Of a DNA stretch of 64,000 nucleotides, positions 27,696-36,511 are shown piece after piece. The stretch comes from Prevotella sp. 10(H) (GTDB taxonomy: Bacteria > Bacteroidota > Bacteroidia > Bacteroidales > Dysgonomonadaceae): the NCBI RefSeq assembly GCF_000711235.1, contig NZ_JOMI01000003.1, positions 248,001 to 312,000 of the forward strand, written 5' to 3'. Below the pieces are notes generated by a model. The model was not told the DNA's origin and did not search any database. It saw only the letters and a program-made list of their open reading frames with translations. Both the position numbers and the translations under genes were made by a program. Within the stretch, counting starts at the first letter, position 1. Every line of letters begins with the position of its first letter.

Positions 27696-29387
27696 TTAAT
27701 CTTTCTTCTCTCTGAATCCGTCCTGTAATGTTTTACCTCTCATTTCGAAATTCTTTATATAATTATTGCTGCAAGGCAAAGCATGGTCGTAGCAGCCACC
27801 GTCTATCGGTTTGTAGAAATTTGTTCCGTTCATATCGAAGGTTTCTATCGTTACCGGATATTTATCCAGACGGGTCTGGATGCTTTGCGGTTTGTAAAGT
27901 ATCTCTTTGTAAAAAACATAAGGTTCTTTAACCACAAGGAAATAGCGGACCGATAATACGCCGAAATATAAGACGGTAACAATCAGGAATAAATTCGCAG
28001 AAAGGAATCTGACCGGGTTCTTCAAATCTTTAAACAGAAGATATACAGGAATAGAAAATATGATAGCTATAAAACTGTATCCGAATCTAACTGCCGGAGC
28101 CATAACCAGCCAGAATATAAAGCCCATCAGCCCTATTGTCCATACAAGCATCAATGTAATGTTTTTCTTTATAGTGTTTTTATCTTTTAAGAAAGCAATA
28201 AGCATCAATAAAGGAGATATTAATCCGGATGCCGCAATACATATATCCAGCGGATGCCGTTCACCTACCCATTTCTGTACTTTTACAGCTAATGGCATAT
28301 CCAGAATATATTCACTGGAATTATACATGGCATCGTAGCTTATGGCAAAGGATTCTATATAGCGCTTTGATTCTATCGAATATTCGACAGGGAGTTTCCA
28401 GTCGAATGAAAATAAGTCGAGTGAAGCATAGGGATGTATCAGGTATCCCGATATGATTACATTGCGCACCAGCCACGGGGTGACTACTATCAATCCGGCA
28501 ATGCAAATAAATATGGCAACCTTATAATTCTTTTCCTTGATGAACAGGATAAGAAGATATAGCGATAACAGGCATATAAATACCATCGATACTTTCAGTG
28601 TAATACAAAATACAGGAATCAGCCAGAATAATATGCTCTTTTTCTTCAGATTTTGCGGGTCGACTAAAAGTGTGAATAGTAGATAAACAATCAGTAAGTT
28701 TGGTAATAAGTCAGCGGAAGAACATCCGATATGCGTTTTATATTCCATAAAGAACGGGATAAACACGGCGATAAATAACACTGTTAAGAATATCTGTTGC
28801 CGGTTTGCCTGACTGATAATATAAATCATCATAAATGTCATACACAGGGCGTTGATGCCGTAGACAAATTCACCGAATAACGGACGCAGGCCGAATGTAG
28901 AACATAGCAAGAATAAATTGCTGTTGAATCCGAAGCGCTCTTCTATATTCGCAAGTCCGGGTACGACGTGATATTCTTCGTTCCAAAGGATATTTTGAAT
29001 ATGATAGTAGTATATATCGGGGAATTGCGGTGGAACAAGGAAAAATAATATAAATGTAAAGCCTGACGCAACTATAAGGATAATTTGAAGAATGGAGAGG
29101 CTTTTAAATCCGCTCCTCATCTTGCTTATTATTTCTTTTCGTTTTACAGTCAGTAGATAGATTATAGAAATCACCGCTAACGTAGCAGCTATCTTAATAT
29201 CGGACGGTAGCCATATAGACGTAATGCAAATAATCGTTCCCGTAACGCATAGGCCGATAAGGAATGTTTCGAAGAAAGAATAACTTTCCTCTCTTTTCAA
29301 TATATTTGAATAAAGGCTGGTGAATATGTCTCCGAATGAAAAAAAGACTAACGTAATCAGGAACCAACACAATATAGCGGCAATCAT
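27696..29387 (-). CDS. large polytopic membrane protein, LIC_10190-like
   Basis: A 563-residue protein with roughly 13 membrane segments and a soluble C-terminal tail of about 70 residues. The loop PPQFPDIYYYHIQNILWNEE near residue 120, the loop around CSSADLLPN and the overall layout recall GT-C-type glycosyltransferases and the LIC_10190 family. It may handle a polyprenyl-linked sugar, which would suit the glycan genes in this window, but no catalytic residue can be assigned. It is a single gene after the NlpC-like lipoprotein gene. Confidence 0.65.
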   Translation of the reverse strand: MIAAILCWFLITLVFFSFGDIFTSLYSNILKREESYSFFETFLIGLCVTGTIICITSIWLPSDIKIAATLAVISIIYLLTVKRKEIISKMRSGFKSLSILQIILIVASGFTFILFFLVPPQFPDIYYYHIQNILWNEEYHVVPGLANIEERFGFNSNLFLLCSTFGLRPLFGEFVYGINALCMTFMMIYIISQANRQQIFLTVLFIAVFIPFFMEYKTHIGCSSADLLPNLLIVYLLFTLLVDPQNLKKKSILFWLIPVFCITLKVSMVFICLLSLYLLILFIKEKNYKVAIFICIAGLIVVTPWLVRNVIISGYLIHPYASLDLFSFDWKLPVEYSIESKRYIESFAISYDAMYNSSEYILDMPLAVKVQKWVGERHPLDICIAASGLISPLLMLIAFLKDKNTIKKNITLMLVWTIGLMGFIFWLVMAPAVRFGYSFIAIIFSIPVYLLFKDLKNPVRFLSANLFLIVTVLYFGVLSVRYFLVVKEPYVFYKEILYKPQSIQTRLDKYPVTIETFDMNGTNFYKPIDGGCYDHALPCSNNYIKNFEMRGKTLQDGFREKKD

Positions 29388-29475
29388 CAGGATTGGTTTA
29401 AAGTTTTATAAAGAGATATGCAAAAATACGAATAAATCCGGCAATAGCGATACTTCGCTCTGTATTAATGACAAA

Positions 29476-30036
29476 TCATTTCATTCTGACAAAGAAACAA
29501 TGTTTTGGAATCCGGAACTTTTGTATTCCATATCCATCAGTTGACGGGAAAGATGAATACAACTCCATCGTCATATTTTCTGTGTCTATACTTTTTACTA
29601 CTCCGCAATGCCCCCATGTATCCGTCCAGAATTGTACCAAATCGCCGGGTAATACATTTTGCAGATTTTCAACAGGTTCGCCGATTCCTTTTTCTGTCAG
29701 GGCATAGTAAACACCTTTGGGTATTGGTGAATCTTGCTTTAATAACTCCTGAATATTTTTATCTGTAATAATGCGGATGCGATTTTTATCAGCTTTACTC
29801 AGCGTGTAGAATTTCTCAACAATAGGGATAACCAATTCGGTGCAAACGGCTCTTTTATAGGTTGGGGAGATAATTGGGACGTATTTTATAATAGTATCTA
29901 TAATTTGCTGATTACGTGAAGGTATAGAATCTACTGCCGCTAAGGATATCTCTTTTTCTGTACTACTTTGCACAGTATTGGAACAGGCGGAGATTCCTAT
30001 AAATGATATAGTAATCAACCTGAAAAATATTTTCAT
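29476..30036 (-). CDS. lipoprotein with NlpC/CHAP-like cysteine peptidase fold
   Basis: An approximately 186-residue lipoprotein (MKIFFRLITISFIGISAC) with a papain-like pattern: a candidate nucleophile Cys in YKRAVCTELVIP near residue 65 and a candidate His in DLVQFWTDTWGHCGVVKSID near 135. This order (Cys, then GDLVQFW...GH) is typical of NlpC/P60 and CHAP amidases that cut cell-wall peptides. The ATG at 30036 is preferred; an alternative at 30048 overlaps the DUF763 gene, so the two are tightly coupled either way. Confidence 0.7.
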   Translation of the reverse strand: MKIFFRLITISFIGISACSNTVQSSTEKEISLAAVDSIPSRNQQIIDTIIKYVPIISPTYKRAVCTELVIPIVEKFYTLSKADKNRIRIITDKNIQELLKQDSPIPKGVYYALTEKGIGEPVENLQNVLPGDLVQFWTDTWGHCGVVKSIDTENMTMELYSSFPSTDGYGIQKFRIPKHCFFVRMK

Positions 30037-30038
30037 AT

Positions 30039-31244
30039 TCAATCCCATAACTTCAATTGGGTACCTTTGTCCTTCGGTTTCTTTGCATCGCCGAATACAG
30101 TCTTTCCTCCGTATTTATAGGAAGTGTCGCGTTCGCGTTGTACAAGGTCATCAAAGTAATTATTCGGAGTATAACCCTTCTCCATCTCCTGTGAAATCTT
30201 AGAAAGGTTTTTAAGAGCATCGGACTTATCTTTATCACCTAGCTTTGCCTGATGAATAGCTTTATCGAAAATATCGATAGTTTCATCATATACGCGTGTA
30301 GGCACAGGGAACGGATGCCCGTCTTTACCGCCATGGGCAAAGGAAAAACGCGCAGGGTCGGAAAATCGCGACGGCGTACCATGTATAACTTCACTTACCA
30401 GTGTCAGCGACTGTAATGTCCGGGGACCGACGCCTTCCAACAAAAGAAGGGATTCCATATCGGTAACATTCGTTTCGTGGGCAAGGATAAGAGCAGCGCC
30501 TAAGCGTTTCAGATTCACATCCTCTTCCCGTACATCGTGATGTCGCGGCAAGATGATAGATACTTCATTCATCAGTTTATCCGGCACTTCTTTTGTCAAT
30601 TCGAGTATTCCCTCTTTTGTCGGATTTGCCAGTTTATCAGTAAGGTTCAATATCAGACCCTGATTTTTCCCGCAAACCGAAGTATGCGGTTCTTCCATAA
30701 AGGATTTTAAAGAAGACGAAAGCCAGTGATAACGGCGTGCCATGCGGTTGTTGCCGTTCATTCCCTGCTGTATGACTGTCCAATCGCCTTCTATAGTAAC
30801 CACAAAAGAATGCAGGTAAAGCTGATAGCCGTCCTGAACGGCTGTATTGTCTACCTTAGCCGATAGCTTGCTGTTCCTTACCAGTTCATCACCATTCAGT
30901 CCTGTTCTGTTAGCTATTTCTATTAATTCGGCAGGCGTCTGGCGTGAAGATTTTCCCCTTCCCCCGCAAACAAATACTCCCAGTTCGGAAGAGCGTTTGT
31001 TGATAGCTTTTTTCAAAGCATTCATAACGGAGGTTGTAATTCCCGACGAATGCCAGTCCATACCAAGCACGCAACCGAGCGACTGGAACCAGAAAGGGTC
31101 GCTAAGGCGTTGTAGCAGGGCAGGGCGACCGTATTCTATAACGATAGCTTCTACAATAGCTCCCCCCAGCAAACTCATGCGTTGAGCCAGCCATGGAGGC
31201 ACTGTTCCGTAATGGAGGGGTAAGTCGGCAGATCCGCGTTTCAT
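30039..31244 (-). CDS. DUF763 domain protein
   Basis: A 401-residue cytoplasmic protein matching DUF763 from its first residues (MKRGSADLPLHYGTVPPWLA), with WFQSLGCVLGMDWHSSGITT, VCGGRGKSSRQTP and RRYHW further on. A helix-hairpin-helix-like segment (LLLEGVGPRTLQSL, near residue 270) hints at nucleic-acid contact. DUF763 proteins are conserved in archaea and some bacteria; I know of no settled function. The gene lies 20 bases after miaA in the same direction. Confidence 0.88.
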   Translation of the reverse strand: MKRGSADLPLHYGTVPPWLAQRMSLLGGAIVEAIVIEYGRPALLQRLSDPFWFQSLGCVLGMDWHSSGITTSVMNALKKAINKRSSELGVFVCGGRGKSSRQTPAELIEIANRTGLNGDELVRNSKLSAKVDNTAVQDGYQLYLHSFVVTIEGDWTVIQQGMNGNNRMARRYHWLSSSLKSFMEEPHTSVCGKNQGLILNLTDKLANPTKEGILELTKEVPDKLMNEVSIILPRHHDVREEDVNLKRLGAALILAHETNVTDMESLLLLEGVGPRTLQSLTLVSEVIHGTPSRFSDPARFSFAHGGKDGHPFPVPTRVYDETIDIFDKAIHQAKLGDKDKSDALKNLSKISQEMEKGYTPNNYFDDLVQRERDTSYKYGGKTVFGDAKKPKDKGTQLKLWD

Positions 31245-31264
31245 ATAACTAAGATATGGAAAAA

Positions 31265-32179
31265 TTACCGAAGTTCTTCGGTAATGGAAATTATTTGTTG
31301 TAATGCCTCGTTATGAGATGCTTCGGAAAGGTTTATCCATTTTATATCTTTATCCCGTTTAAACCATGTCATTTGTTTGCGGGAGTAGATACGGGTATTT
31401 TGCTTTATTTTTTCAATGGCGAAATCGAGAGCCCATTCACCGTCAAAGTATTTGAAAAGTTCCTTATAACCGACAGTATTTAAAGCGTTGAGATGACGTT
31501 GCGGATAAAAGTGTTTAGCTTCATCCAGAAGACCCGAATTCATCATTTCATCTACACGAAGATTTATACGCTCGTAAAGTTGCTCACGCTCCCGCATCAA
31601 TCCTATCTTTATAATATTGAAAGGACGTGGCTTCTTTGAATTGGTGCGGAAAGAAGAATAAGGCTTTCCCGTCATAAGGCATACTTCAAGGGCATGGATA
31701 ACCCGCTTATAATTCTTCAGGTCTACTTCGTTATAAAAATCAGGGTCTAAAGCTTTAAGTTGCCTTCTGATTGGCTCCAAACCTTCTTTTTCGTAAAGAG
31801 CATATACTTCTTTACGTAACTCTTCATCTATTGTCGGCACATCGTCAATACCATTACAGAGCGCATCGATATAAAGCATGGAACCTCCTGTTGCGATGAC
31901 CACATTATTTGTCTCATGCAATCTTGCTATTGTTTCTAAAGCATCGCGCTCAAATTCGCTCGCACTGTAGTAATCATTGATATCGAGCATACCAACAAGA
32001 TGATGCGGTATACATGATAACTGCTCCTGAGTAGGAGCAGCTGTGCCTGTTTCCAAGCCTTTATAAAATTGTCGGGAATCGGCTGATATAATCGATGTAT
32101 GATAATGTTTTGCCAAATTGAGGCTAAGAGCAGTTTTTCCTACACCTGTAGGGCCGAGCAAAACAATAAGTTGCTTCAT
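31265..32179 (-). CDS. miaA: tRNA dimethylallyltransferase
   Basis: A 304-residue enzyme that adds a dimethylallyl group to A37 of tRNAs reading UNN codons. [17 protein letters not shown] is the P-loop, [16 protein letters not shown] and [17 protein letters not shown] are substrate motifs, and [15 protein letters not shown] near residue 270 is the tRNA-binding end. It starts on the base after the stop of the upstream gene, so the two are translated together. Confidence 0.96.
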   Translation of the reverse strand: MKQLIVLLGPTGVGKTALSLNLAKHYHTSIISADSRQFYKGLETGTAAPTQEQLSCIPHHLVGMLDINDYYSASEFERDALETIARLHETNNVVIATGGSMLYIDALCNGIDDVPTIDEELRKEVYALYEKEGLEPIRRQLKALDPDFYNEVDLKNYKRVIHALEVCLMTGKPYSSFRTNSKKPRPFNIIKIGLMREREQLYERINLRVDEMMNSGLLDEAKHFYPQRHLNALNTVGYKELFKYFDGEWALDFAIEKIKQNTRIYSRKQMTWFKRDKDIKWINLSEASHNEALQQIISITEELR

Positions 32180-32731
32180 TTAGAATTCCTCATCGCTAGG
32201 CAGAGGAGCATTATCCAAACCGTCGAAACCTTCAGCGTCCAATTCGTCCATATCGTAGCCTTCGTCGCCATAGAAATTTTCGCCTACATCGAGAGTGCTT
32301 GAAGTTGCCGATACTGTATCGAAATCTACAAACTGTGCCGGAGCTTCACCTACTGATTTTGTGCAAACTGCTTCTGTTAGATTTTTCCCTGTAATAATCT
32401 CACGCAGTTCCATAAAGAAAGCACGTTCAGTCAGGTAATCGAACACATACATAAGCTTTTGGCGCTCATCTTCAAGGAAATCGTTCAGGACGGATGCTTC
32501 CATGGTATACGAATCTTCTTCGGGACTTGTGTCCATTTCTACAAGCGTAATTTCCTGCTCTTTTTCCCAATCGTCGCTACATAAGAAGAATGAAGTCATT
32601 TCGCCGTCTTTGAAGTCGACAGATTTAAGAATAGCCTTGTGCAGGTCGAAGAAAGTAGCATCTGCGTCTATCTGAATTTCACGTTTGAAGTCTTCCACTT
32701 CATCCGATAAAAGTAAAAATCTGAATATCAT
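32180..32731 (-). CDS. pRiA4b Orf3 / IS1096 TnpR-like family protein
   Basis: A 183-residue acidic protein. The N-terminal half (FRFLLLSDEVEDFKREIQID, FFDLHKAILKSVDFKDGEM, YVFDYLTERAFFMELREI) matches the fold named after plasmid pRiA4b ORF3. The last 60 residues are a low-complexity Asp/Glu/Gly-rich tail. Despite its family name nothing here suggests mobility: it abuts miaA as part of a housekeeping operon. A -7 element TACTTTTG lies on the minus strand at 32758-32765. Confidence 0.8.
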   Translation of the reverse strand: MIFRFLLLSDEVEDFKREIQIDADATFFDLHKAILKSVDFKDGEMTSFFLCSDDWEKEQEITLVEMDTSPEEDSYTMEASVLNDFLEDERQKLMYVFDYLTERAFFMELREIITGKNLTEAVCTKSVGEAPAQFVDFDTVSATSSTLDVGENFYGDEGYDMDELDAEGFDGLDNAPLPSDEEF

Positions 32732-32841
32732 TATTAGAGTAATTTTTAATCCTAATCCAAAAGTAATAATTTTTTTAGAAAGTGCATATATTGCTATAAA
32801 AAATGAACTTTCAGGGGGTGATTCTTTTCATAAAATTACAT

Positions 32842-32849
32842 TATATTTG
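32842..32849 (+). promoter_or_regulatory. -7 element of the outer-membrane protein gene
   Basis: TATATTTG followed by C (32842-32850) is a perfect TAnnTTTG match about 90 bases before the chosen ATG. Confidence 0.6.
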
Positions 32850-32938
32850 CAGACCGGAACTATGTAATTGTTGAAATAGCTAAAGAAATGTCAAAATATA
32901 GAACTAACAATTTTATTTACAAACTAAAATTCCCCAAG

Positions 32939-33409
32939 ATGAAGAAATTTTTGGTGTTCATGGCTTTTATAGCCTTATCATTAAGTGCATTTTCTCAAGC
33001 CGGATCGAAATCGGTAATGGTGAAAGCCGGATATCAGACAGACTATGAAAGATTTGGACTGGGTATCGAAGGCCGTTATTCTATAACTGATAATATCCGT
33101 GTTGCTCCTGATTTTACTTTTTACTTTCCCAATGACCATCTTACCGGTTTGGATTTCAATGCTAACCTGCATTATGTATTTCCTGTACAAAGTGGATTTT
33201 CTTTGTATCCGTTAGCTGGTATTGGTATGGTAAATAACAGATTTTCTTTTGACGGACATTCCAAAGGTTTCACTGATTTTGGTGTGAATCTTGGAGCCGG
33301 AGGTAGTTTCGATATCGGGTATAACGGTTATTTGAATGTCGAATTTAAGTATACTTTCCAGGATGTGGATTGTGCCAATATCATGTTCGGTTACGGCGTA
33401 AAATTTTAA
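32939..33409 (+). CDS. small outer-membrane beta-barrel protein
   Basis: About 156 residues from the ATG at 32939, which gives a normal signal peptide (MKKFLVFMAFIALSLSAFSQ); the frame is open from 32888 but that start would put 17 polar residues before it. The mature part has alternating strands (VMVKAGYQTDYERFGLGIEG, LHYVFPVQSGFSLYPLAGIG) and ends in GYGVKF with a terminal Phe, the usual barrel sorting signal. It resembles OmpX/porin-family proteins; the ligand is unknown. Confidence 0.82.
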   Translation: MKKFLVFMAFIALSLSAFSQAGSKSVMVKAGYQTDYERFGLGIEGRYSITDNIRVAPDFTFYFPNDHLTGLDFNANLHYVFPVQSGFSLYPLAGIGMVNNRFSFDGHSKGFTDFGVNLGAGGSFDIGYNGYLNVEFKYTFQDVDCANIMFGYGVKF

Positions 33410-33420
33410 TAAACCTATAT

Positions 33421-33459
33421 AAAAAGTGGAACCGGAAATTTTCCGGTTCCACTTTTTTT
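33421..33459 (+). terminator. bidirectional terminator
   Basis: A long near-perfect hairpin: AAAAAGTGGAACCGG (33421-33435) pairs with CCGGTTCCACTTTTT (33443-33457). A-run and T-run on the two sides let it serve both convergent genes. Confidence 0.93.
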
Positions 33460-33465
33460 ATGCTT

Positions 33466-33984
33466 CTATTTTATACTGAATTTCTGAATATTATTTCCGT
33501 TATGGAATACAACCGTATCTATTCCAATAGTTGAATCGAATGCAAATATTTTAAGAGGAATTATTGTAAATGATCTATCTGTCGATTCCTGCATTATCGA
33601 ATATGTAATGTTCAACGTTTTATCCACTAAGTAAGAACTGTCCAAAGATATAGTTACTTCATTTTTTGTCTCAGGTAATACTATAGCTCCGGCTTTTTGC
33701 ATATCAAAATCTACCATAGATATTCTATTATCCATTGTTTTGGCGGGTTTGAAATGTTTATCAAAATCAGGCTGGTTATTTAATATCATCACTTCGGGCT
33801 CCGTAACCTTTTTCACAGAGAAATAGCCCTCTATATCTGTGAGTTCGATACTGTTTGTATCCTCTGCCTGACTGATATCTAATGTAGATTCGATAACCGG
33901 ATCAGATTTCGGAACATTGTTTTTATTTTGGTTACATGCTGTGAGGGAAAGTGTTACAATCGTAAAATATAGTACTGACTTCAT
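33466..33984 (-). CDS. putative lipoprotein of unknown function
   Basis: About 172 residues with a lipoprotein signal (MKSVLYFTIVTLSLTAC); an ATG three codons upstream (33993) is possible. The mature protein has the segment GYFSVKKVTEPEVMILNNQP and beta-rich repeats of alternating Ile/Val/Thr. I recognise no named family. It is convergent with the small outer-membrane protein gene and shares its terminator. Confidence 0.72.
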   Translation of the reverse strand: MKSVLYFTIVTLSLTACNQNKNNVPKSDPVIESTLDISQAEDTNSIELTDIEGYFSVKKVTEPEVMILNNQPDFDKHFKPAKTMDNRISMVDFDMQKAGAIVLPETKNEVTISLDSSYLVDKTLNITYSIMQESTDRSFTIIPLKIFAFDSTIGIDTVVFHNGNNIQKFSIK

Positions 33985-34057
33985 AAATATCAATTTGTGA
34001 TTTTATATATTAACAATGATGAACCTTCAATGTTTTTGGCAACCGCTAATTTCAGAA

Positions 34058-35515
34058 CTATCCATTCTTAATAAGTTCCAAACGTTTATCAACTACTGCC
34101 GGTATCTCATTTTCGTAATGCGTAACATATATGAGAGATTTATCATTATCACAAAAATCTTCTATCAACTTTTTAACTCGTTTTTTATTGACAATATCCA
34201 GACCATGCAGAGGCTCGTCCAATATCAATAAATCCGGATTTTTTACAAATACACGTGCCAATAATACCAGACGTTGTTCTCCTGAAGATATATTGAGGAA
34301 AGAGAAATCTTTCAGATGACCTATTTTGAAAGCTTCCATCCATCTGAAGGCTATATCTTCCTGTTCGGGACTGCATTTGCGGTATAAGCCGATAGTATCG
34401 AAGAAACCGGAGCCAATGACATCCAGACATCGTACATTCTTGTGATAATATAAATGCATTTCGGGCGAAATATAACCTATCCGCTTTTTGATATCCCAGA
34501 TACTTTCACCTGTTCCGCGTTTCCTGTCGAAAAGTGTAATGTCATTTGCATAAGCTTGCGGATTATCTCCGCATATGAGGCTTAGAAGTGTTGATTTTCC
34601 TGATCCGTTGGCTCCCAACAATGCCCATTTTTCGCCGCGTTTTATAGTCCAGTCTAGATTTTTGAGAATAGTCCTTTCTCCATAACGGATATGTATATTT
34701 TTGAGAATTGCGGCGTTATCAAAAGGGCAGGGGGAAGAAGTATCTTTATCGGTAATAAGATTAACATCAATAAATCCATTTTGCGGAAATAAAGAATCTA
34801 TGAGATTTTTGTCATTCAGAAGTTCTTCGCGGGAGACCGTCGGAAGTATAGTCTTTTCACTCACAGGTAATATATGCGTAACGGCTTCTGGTATATCCTG
34901 AGGATTGGAAAGTATAAGTACAATCTGTAGATTTTCCATATCGGCAAGACGGGCGAGCAAATCGTTAAGAATGATACGGGATGACGCATCGAGCCCTATA
35001 AAAGGATTATCCAGAATAAGTATCCTCGGTTTACTGAGCAAAGAGCGGACAATCAGAAATTTACGAAGTTCTCCGCTCGATAGCAGATTTACTTCTTTTT
35101 CCATCAGTTCGGATATGCCAAACCAGTATAAGAGGGTGCTAAGCCATGTCGGGTCAGCTTTCGATACAAGATATTTAACGAGCGGTACTTCCTGTTCGTC
35201 ACCTTTGTTCCAGCGTTGTTGATAGTAACTATTCTGTGAATCGATGATGCTGTAAATGTCCCGGAAAGCAACACTCTTTACGACGGATGATACCGATATA
35301 TTATTCCCTTTAATATCTTTACAGATAATTTCTCCGTTTTTAAAGGCATACTTACCCAATAGGATATCCGATAATATAGTTTTGCCGCTTCCGTTAGCAC
35401 CGATAATAGCCCAATGTTCTCCAGTGTTGATTTTCCAGTTTACCGGATATTTGAATTGCACATGCTCCATTCTGGGTACCGCACCGGATATTTCTATAAT
35501 TGTTCTTTCTTCCAT
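34058..35515 (-). CDS. tandem ABC ATPase, ModF/PhrA-like
   Basis: A 485-residue protein with two ABC nucleotide-binding domains and no membrane segment. Domain 1: Walker A IGANGSGKTILS near residue 38, signature LLSSGELRKFLI, Walker B RILILDNP. Domain 2: LGANGSGKSTLLS near 300, NISSGEQRLVLLARV and LLILDEPLHGLD. E. coli ModF is the best-known relative, but its role is poorly defined, and no molybdate transport gene lies nearby. Domain 1 has Asn where Walker B normally has the catalytic Glu (DNP), so hydrolysis there may be impaired. A -7 TACATTTG lies at 35532-35539 (minus). Confidence 0.85.
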   Translation of the reverse strand: MEERTIIEISGAVPRMEHVQFKYPVNWKINTGEHWAIIGANGSGKTILSDILLGKYAFKNGEIICKDIKGNNISVSSVVKSVAFRDIYSIIDSQNSYYQQRWNKGDEQEVPLVKYLVSKADPTWLSTLLYWFGISELMEKEVNLLSSGELRKFLIVRSLLSKPRILILDNPFIGLDASSRIILNDLLARLADMENLQIVLILSNPQDIPEAVTHILPVSEKTILPTVSREELLNDKNLIDSLFPQNGFIDVNLITDKDTSSPCPFDNAAILKNIHIRYGERTILKNLDWTIKRGEKWALLGANGSGKSTLLSLICGDNPQAYANDITLFDRKRGTGESIWDIKKRIGYISPEMHLYYHKNVRCLDVIGSGFFDTIGLYRKCSPEQEDIAFRWMEAFKIGHLKDFSFLNISSGEQRLVLLARVFVKNPDLLILDEPLHGLDIVNKKRVKKLIEDFCDNDKSLIYVTHYENEIPAVVDKRLELIKNG

Positions 35516-35703
35516 TTGATGTTTAAAAGTGCAAATGTAACTATTTTAGATCATATTTTATTTTCGTAAATTTGGAGTGCGGACTAAGTATAAATCTGAA
35601 AAATACCTGTACTTTAAAGCCTTATAGGGCTTAAAAACCCGCTTTTTTAGTGTTAAAAGAAAATCTTTTCGTAAAAAATCAAAAATAATCTAAGAATATT
35701 ATA

Positions 35704-35711
35704 TAAATTTG
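35704..35711 (+). promoter_or_regulatory. -7 element of the OmpA-family gene
   Basis: TAAATTTG (35704-35711) matches TAnnTTTG and precedes the OmpA-family ATG by 72 bases; the leader of about 65 bases is AT-rich. Confidence 0.55.
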
Positions 35712-35783
35712 TACTTTAAACGTAAACTATAAACTCACTAAAACTATAAAACAACAGGTATTACCTTAACACCATATTAAATT

Positions 35784-36458
35784 ATGAAAATGAGATTATT
35801 ATTACTACCAGTTCTCTTGTGGGTGTTGACCATTTCGCTAAATGCACAAAATACAGGCAATACAAATCAACAGGAACCTTGCGATTGTGAAAATGTCAGA
35901 GATTCTGTGCTGCTTAGACTAAACAGCGGAGAGGAAGTGATCGTAGTAAAAAGAAGCGCTCAGCAACTGAGTGTAAGCCAGTCTGATATGGCAAAAAGAA
36001 GAAAATATTTCGATTGTCCCGATATTTTTGCACCGCCTGCACCAAGGGAACCAACCCCGGGCATTGAAGTAGCACCACCTGCGTTGCCTCAGCCGCCTGC
36101 TCCTGAACAACCTGTAAAAGGGAAACCATTCTTCTTACCGGATCCTGTATTCTTCCGTATAAACAAATCGGTAATCGATCAGTCGGAATGGTCTAAGATA
36201 GAGTTGGCTGTGAATTATCTGAATGCAAATCCGGGTTCGACAGTAGTTGTTACAGGATATGCCGATAAGAAAACAGGTAATAGTGCAATAAATCTGCGTT
36301 TATCAAGAGAGCGTTCGAATGCAGTGGCAAAATCTTTGGAAACAAAATATGGAATTAATAAGAACCGTATTTCAGTTAACTGGAAAGGTGACGGTCTGCA
36401 GCCGTTCGAGTTTGAAAATGATAAGAACAGGGCTGTATTATTCCTGATTAATCCGTAA
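35784..36458 (+). CDS. OmpA-family protein with proline-rich linker
   Basis: A 224-residue periplasmic/outer-membrane protein. A signal peptide (MKMRLLLLPVLLWVLTISLNAQ) is followed by a short domain with CDCEN and FDCPDIF cysteines, a Pro-rich linker (residues 90-115), then an OmpA C-terminal domain (VVVTGYADKKTGNSAINLRL, RSNAVAKSLETKYGINKNRI) expected to bind peptidoglycan. It has no barrel, so it probably links other envelope parts to the wall. It is a single gene with its own promoter and terminator. Confidence 0.88.
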   Translation: MKMRLLLLPVLLWVLTISLNAQNTGNTNQQEPCDCENVRDSVLLRLNSGEEVIVVKRSAQQLSVSQSDMAKRRKYFDCPDIFAPPAPREPTPGIEVAPPALPQPPAPEQPVKGKPFFLPDPVFFRINKSVIDQSEWSKIELAVNYLNANPGSTVVVTGYADKKTGNSAINLRLSRERSNAVAKSLETKYGINKNRISVNWKGDGLQPFEFENDKNRAVLFLINP

Positions 36459-36480
36459 GTTCGATATTTACAATATATAA

Positions 36481-36509
36481 AAAAAGACCGCTTAATAGCG
36501 GTCTTTTTT
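36481..36509 (+). terminator. bidirectional terminator
   Basis: AAAAAGACCGCT (36481-36492) pairs with AGCGGTCTTTTT (36497-36508) around a TAAT loop; it serves the OmpA gene and the convergent U32 gene. Confidence 0.92.
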
Positions 36510-36511
36510 AT

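Noticed and set aside
32180-32731. IS1096/plasmid-named protein as evidence of a mobile element
   Set aside because: No transposase, inverted ends or target duplication nearby; it abuts miaA as a housekeeping gene, and the family name is historical.
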